This document shows, one piece after another, positions 60,859 through 64,000 of a DNA stretch of 64,000 nucleotides; the first letter of the stretch is position 1, and each line of letters starts with the position of its first letter. The stretch is from Dyadobacter sp. MSC1_007 (GTDB lineage: Bacteria; Bacteroidota; Bacteroidia; Cytophagales; Spirosomataceae), in assembly GCF_023667495.1 (NCBI RefSeq), contig NZ_JAMOZL010000002.1:310001-374000 (forward strand), written 5' to 3'. Below the pieces are notes generated by a model. The model was not told the origin of the DNA. It ran no database searches and saw nothing but the letters and a program-made list of their open reading frames with translations. A program made the position numbers and the translations under genes.

Positions 60859-61986
60859 TTACAATGTTCCTCTGAGCATTTGCTCTCGCTCTATCGCTTC
60901 GAACAATGCTTTAAAATTGCCTTTTCCGAACGAACGGGCACCTTTTCGCTGGATAATCTCAAAAAACAGCGTAGGTCGGGGCATGATCGGCTTCGTGAAA
61001 ATCTGTAAAAGATAACCTTCATCATCGCGGTCCACGAGGATACCCAGTTCACGCAAGCTTGCCATCTCTTCATCAATATGCCCGACGCGCTCCACCAGAT
61101 CGTCATAATAGGAGGGCGGGACCTGCAAAAATTCCACACCGCGATCCCTGAGATCGCGCACCGTTTCGACAATGTGATCCGTAGCAACGGCAATATGCTG
61201 CACGCCCGGGCCATCGTAAAAGTCCAGGTATTCCTCTACCTGCGACTTTTTCTTGCCTTCGGCGGGTTCGTTGATGGGAAATTTAATGCGGCCGTTTCCG
61301 TTGCTCATAACCTTACTCATCAATGCCGAGTAGTCGGTAGAAATGTCCTTGTCGTCAAATGAAACCAGCATGGTAAAGCCCATCACTTCCTGGTAAAACT
61401 TGACCCACTTGTTCATTTCATTCCATCCCACGTTACCCACCATGTGATCGATATAGCGCAGGCCGGTGACCGTGGGAATATGCGAGGGCGTCCAGGCCAC
61501 AAATCCAGGCAGGAAAGCGCCATTATACTGGCTCCTTTCAACGAAAATGTGTACCGTGTCGCCATAAGTACATATTCCGGACCTTACCGTAACTCCATCG
61601 CTATCTTCTTCGCGAAGCGGCTCCATAAACGACCGCGCGCCACGATGGATGGTATCACGATAGGCTTTGGCGGCATCATCAACCCACAATGCAATAGCCT
61701 TTACGCCGTCACCGTGGCGGTCGATATGGGCACCAATCGGTGTTCCTCCATGCAGTGGTGAGGTAAATACCAGCCGGATCTTGTCCTGAACGACCACATA
61801 AGATTCCCTGTCGGAGAGCCCGGTTTCAAGCCCAGCCATCGCCAGCGGCTGAAACCCAAATGCATTCTGAAAGTAATGAGCAGATTGCAGCGCATTACCC
61901 ACATAAAGCTCCACATAATCAGTGCCGTTGATGGGGAGGAAGTCGGCGCCCACATGGGGCTTGGCGATGTTGGGGAGAGATACCAT
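60859..61986 (-). CDS. hpd: 4-hydroxyphenylpyruvate dioxygenase
   Basis: 375 residues. The C-terminal barrel provides the iron triad His181 (Y-I-D-H-M-V-G-N), His264 (V-Q-H-I-A-V-A-T) and Glu343 (F-F-E-I-I-Q-R). The enzyme turns 4-hydroxyphenylpyruvate into homogentisate with loss of carbon dioxide. The gene sits between hmgA and phhA on the minus strand. Its upstream flank (61990-62255) is filled by tandem and inverted repeats, so either transcription from hmgA passes through them or the gene uses its own promoter near the repeat. Confidence 0.95.
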   Translation of the reverse strand: MVSLPNIAKPHVGADFLPINGTDYVELYVGNALQSAHYFQNAFGFQPLAMAGLETGLSDRESYVVVQDKIRLVFTSPLHGGTPIGAHIDRHGDGVKAIALWVDDAAKAYRDTIHRGARSFMEPLREEDSDGVTVRSGICTYGDTVHIFVERSQYNGAFLPGFVAWTPSHIPTVTGLRYIDHMVGNVGWNEMNKWVKFYQEVMGFTMLVSFDDKDISTDYSALMSKVMSNGNGRIKFPINEPAEGKKKSQVEEYLDFYDGPGVQHIAVATDHIVETVRDLRDRGVEFLQVPPSYYDDLVERVGHIDEEMASLRELGILVDRDDEGYLLQIFTKPIMPRPTLFFEIIQRKGARSFGKGNFKALFEAIEREQMLRGTL

Positions 61987-62000
61987 GTTGCTTTGGAATG

Positions 62001-62100
62001 TTGAATGAGTGAATGAGCCGCCGTGGAACGGGGAATGAGTGAATGAGCCGCCGTGGAACGGGGAATGAGTGAATGAGCCGCCGTGGAACGGGGAATGAGT
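62001..62100. repeat. Interspersed repeat, copy 3: three perfect 30-bp tandem units
   Basis: Three identical 30-base units lie head to tail at 62011-62040, 62041-62070 and 62071-62100, each with the core CCGCCGTGGAACGG (62018, 62048, 62078) followed by GGAATGAGT. A partial TTGAATGAGT precedes them. They lie 24 bases upstream of the hpd start on the opposite strand. No spacers separate them, so this is not a CRISPR array. Confidence 0.9.
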
Positions 62101-62115
62101 GAATGAGTCAATTTT

Positions 62116-62254
62116 GAATGAGTGAATGAGTGAATGAGTGAATCAATTTTGAATGACTGAATGAGTCGTAAAACGGGGAACTTCGAATGTTTGTGCACCT
62201 ATTCTTACTTGTTGATTAACTGACCTATTCACTCATTCACTCATTCACTCATTC
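62116..62254. repeat. Perfect 28-base inverted repeat behind hmgA
   Basis: Left arm 62116-62143 (built of GAATGAGT octamers) is the exact reverse complement of right arm 62227-62254, with an 83-base loop containing a TCAATTTTGAATGA-type piece. The right arm overlaps the hmgA stop codon (62253-62255). RNA from either strand would fold into a long hairpin, which may end or stabilise the hmgA message. Confidence 0.85.
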
Positions 62255-63434
62255 AAAATTCATTCATTGTTTCCGCCCAGCTGCCAAAATACCGCCCATC
62301 GTCCAGCGCCATGGCCGCTTCGGTGAGCATGAGGGGGCGAAATGTATCTACCATTACAGCCAGTTCCTTTGTTTCCTTTTTGCCGATGCTCCTTTCGTAA
62401 GCGCCGGGGTGCGGGCCGTGGGGGATGCCGCCGGGGTGGAGGGTAATGTCGCCCTGCGCGATGTCGTTGCGGCTCATGAAATCGCCATCCACATAATAAA
62501 GTACCTCATCGGAATCGATATTGCTGTGGTTGTAGGGTGCAGGAATAGCCAGCGGATGATAATCATACATTCTCGGGCAGAACGAGCATACCACGAAAGC
62601 ATCGGTTTGGAACGTCTGGTGAACCGGTGGCGGCTGGTGTATGCGGCCGGTGATCGGTTCGAAATTGTGAATGGAGAATCCCCACGGATAGTTATAACCA
62701 TCCCAGCCGACCACATCGAACGGGTGCGTGCTGTATGTTACCGGGTGGATATAGTTTTGTTTTTTGATTTTAACCAAAAAATCCCCGTGTTCATCGCGCG
62801 TTTCCAGGTCGCGCGGGAGGATATAATCTCTTTCACAAAACGGTGAATGCTCCATCAACTGCCCGAAATGGTTACGGTACCTTTTGGGCGTATAAATCGG
62901 TGAATGCGATTCGAGATAGAACAGCCGGTTGTCGATCCCGTGGAAAGAAATCTGGTACATGACGCCCCGCGGTATCAATATATAGTCCCCGCTTTGGAAC
63001 GGCAATTTGCCAAACGGAGATTGCAACATGCCCGCGCCCTTATGCACAAAAAGCAGTTCGTCGGCATCCGCATTTTTGTAGAAGTAATGCATGAATGCGC
63101 CTTCCGGCGCAGCCAGACCAATGGTAATATCCCGGTTGACCAGCAACGGAACACGGCTTTTGAGGTAATCCGGTGCCGGCGCGACGTTAAAGCCAACCAG
63201 CTTGCGCATGGTCATATTGTTGGCGACTGCAATCTTTGGTGATACATCGTAAGGTTCTCCGAGTGATTTTACCTGCGTAGGACGCCAGGTATGATAGAGG
63301 AGGGAAGACATTCCTTCAAAGCCGATCGTCCCAAAAACTTCTTCATAATATAGCCCGGCGTCCGCTTCCTGCGACTTCCGGAATTGGGTATGCCGCTTAG
63401 GCGGGATAGTCCCCAGTTGATGGTAGATCGGCAT
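62253..63434 (-). CDS. hmgA: Homogentisate 1,2-dioxygenase
   Basis: 393 residues from the ATG at 63434; an upstream ATG at 63494 adds 20 unlikely Tyr/Asn-rich residues. The cupin-type enzyme opens the ring of homogentisate to maleylacetoacetate. The iron site is seen in P-Y-N-H-S-N-I-D-S-D-E-V-L-Y-Y (His and Glu) and H-P-G-G-I-P-H-G-P-H (second His), near residues 310-360. It is shorter than the human enzyme (445), as are other bacterial relatives. First gene of the aromatic amino acid operon; a 7-base-arm inverted repeat lies just upstream of its start. Confidence 0.93.
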   Translation of the reverse strand: MPIYHQLGTIPPKRHTQFRKSQEADAGLYYEEVFGTIGFEGMSSLLYHTWRPTQVKSLGEPYDVSPKIAVANNMTMRKLVGFNVAPAPDYLKSRVPLLVNRDITIGLAAPEGAFMHYFYKNADADELLFVHKGAGMLQSPFGKLPFQSGDYILIPRGVMYQISFHGIDNRLFYLESHSPIYTPKRYRNHFGQLMEHSPFCERDYILPRDLETRDEHGDFLVKIKKQNYIHPVTYSTHPFDVVGWDGYNYPWGFSIHNFEPITGRIHQPPPVHQTFQTDAFVVCSFCPRMYDYHPLAIPAPYNHSNIDSDEVLYYVDGDFMSRNDIAQGDITLHPGGIPHGPHPGAYERSIGKKETKELAVMVDTFRPLMLTEAAMALDDGRYFGSWAETMNEF

Positions 63435-63765
63435 ATGCTTTTTATGATAAGTTAGCCAATAATTGTTTATGCAATTATAATAATAACAAAGCAATATTTA
63501 AATATTTTTTTGCATTATTTTTAATTGAGGTGCGTGTGGCTTTTACATGCGTTTGAGCTTCCGGTGCGTTCGCGACCTTGCTAACCAATCTTATTCGTGT
63601 CGAGTAGTTTGTATATGTTGCTTATGTGATTCCGTTAATCCGAACTTTTACACCGTTAGATAAACGAACAGAATAACCCGAGCATTGGCGTGAATTAGTT
63701 CATGTGATTTTAAGTGATAAAGCTGATTTTTGTTAGATATCCATAACTTTCAGTTCATACGCACA
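63435..63765. other. Divergent gap hmgA / dioxygenase
   Basis: 331 bases between two divergent genes. Apart from the inverted repeat at 63459-63478 I see no gene and no exact promoter match. A near match (TAACTTTC) at 63744-63751 precedes the plus-strand gene. Confidence 0.5.
63459..63478. promoter_or_regulatory. Operator candidate upstream of hmgA
   Basis: ATAATTG and CAATTAT are exact inverted repeats with a TTTATG spacer (63459-63478), 24 bases upstream of the hmgA ATG. This is a plausible binding site for a dimeric regulator of tyrosine catabolism; the protein is not known. The surrounding DNA is AT-rich, so chance formation is possible. Confidence 0.4.
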
Positions 63766-64000
63766 ATGGCCAAACAACCCTTGACCCCAGAGCAGATCAA
63801 GCAGTACCAGGAAGATGGTTACCTGATCGTCAGAGAATTTTACAGTGCAGACGAAGTTTCCAGACTGTACAGAATCGCGATCGAAGATAATGCGATCAGT
63901 AAGCACGCGATCAATGTCAATGATAGTAGCGGTAAAAGAAGCAAACTGTCGCTTTGGTATAAGCCGGGCGACGATGTTTATGGTTTGCTTACAAGGGGAA
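63766..64000 (+). CDS. Phytanoyl-CoA dioxygenase-family protein, N-terminal part
   Basis: The frame is open from the ATG at 63766 to the end of the window (78 codons). It reads L-T-P-E-Q-I-K-Q-Y-Q-E-D-G-Y-L-I-V-R-E-F-Y near residues 6-26, the classic start of PhyH-type Fe(II)/2-oxoglutarate dioxygenases, followed by S-L-W-Y-K-P-G-D-D-V-Y. The iron ligands would lie beyond the window. Divergent from hmgA across 331 bases. The family is likely; the substrate is unknown. Confidence 0.75.
   Translation, partial: MAKQPLTPEQIKQYQEDGYLIVREFYSADEVSRLYRIAIEDNAISKHAINVNDSSGKRSKLSLWYKPGDDVYGLLTRG

Noticed and set aside
62011..62100. CRISPR-like array of 30-base repeats
   Set aside because: The units are directly adjacent with no spacers, and no cas genes are near.
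61701..62198. Minus-strand frame encoding a repeated H-S-L-I-P-R-S-T-A-A peptide
   Set aside because: It is the translation of the tandem repeat running into the hpd gene in another frame; no start or domain supports it.

Overview
The window looks like a chromosomal stretch of a plant-polymer-degrading Bacteroidota bacterium, most likely Cytophagales/Spirosomataceae (a Dyadobacter-like genome is my guess). The reasons are two complete SusC/SusD pairs plus a SusD fragment, an ECF sigma/FecR pair coupled to a SusC with an STN domain, many lipoprotein and Sec signal peptides on glycan enzymes, and Bacteroidota-type promoter matches (TTG then TAnnTTTG). No rRNA, tRNA, CRISPR array, prophage or intact insertion sequence was recognised.

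Region 1 (1-11208, +) is the downstream part of a pectin-type polysaccharide utilisation locus: the end of a SusD, a PL1 pectate lyase, a beta-helix/DUF6298 protein, an MGH1-like glycosidase, a BNR/sialidase-fold enzyme, a secreted xylose-isomerase-like TIM barrel and a DUF5703 protein, all with tiny gaps or ATGA overlaps. Two small membrane proteins follow. Region 2 (12011-15114, +) pairs a glycerol-kinase-like FGGY kinase with a DUF5060 glycosidase and ends in a strong terminator.

Region 3 (15384-30210) contains a one-cysteine Asp/Glu racemase-family protein and a BASS-type carboxylate transporter (+), facing a translationally coupled RuBisCO-like protein and DUF1537 sugar-acid kinase (-). 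It then has a SusC/SusD pair with a GH140 apiosidase, a beta-propeller/LamG enzyme and a GH127 enzyme. A HigB-type toxin with a short antitoxin lacking the HTH, and a DUF1080 protein, separate this from region 4 (31864-42688, +). Region 4 is a DeoR regulator, an L-fucose-isomerase-like enzyme, a two-subunit transketolase, a DUF1593 protein, a ribose-type ABC importer with a DUF2291 partner, and a GH43-like lipoprotein. Taken together, GH140, the RuBisCO-like protein with its DUF1537 kinase, the FGGY kinase, the split transketolase and the ABC importer closely match the parts list of the known oxidative and non-oxidative D-apiose catabolic pathways. My main hypothesis is therefore a D-apiose release, import and breakdown island, probably fed by rhamnogalacturonan-II or apiogalacturonan.

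Region 5 (42779-49639, +) is a sigma/FecR/SusC/SusD cassette with no enzyme next to it. A repeat-rich gap (49640-50196) with mini-hairpins follows, then two small secreted proteins. Region 6 (51313-57302, +) is a heavy-metal efflux system in which a CusA-type RND pump is fused to a TolC-type outer-membrane factor, with a CzcB-type adaptor. Region 7 (57299-63434, -) is a phenylalanine/tyrosine catabolic operon (hmgA, hpd, phhA, fahA) followed by a flavin reductase-family protein and a TetR regulator with a perfect palindromic operator candidate. The window closes with the start of a phytanoyl-CoA dioxygenase-like gene. A repeat family with the core CCGCCGTGGAACGG occurs six times at three places, each time immediately behind a stop codon.
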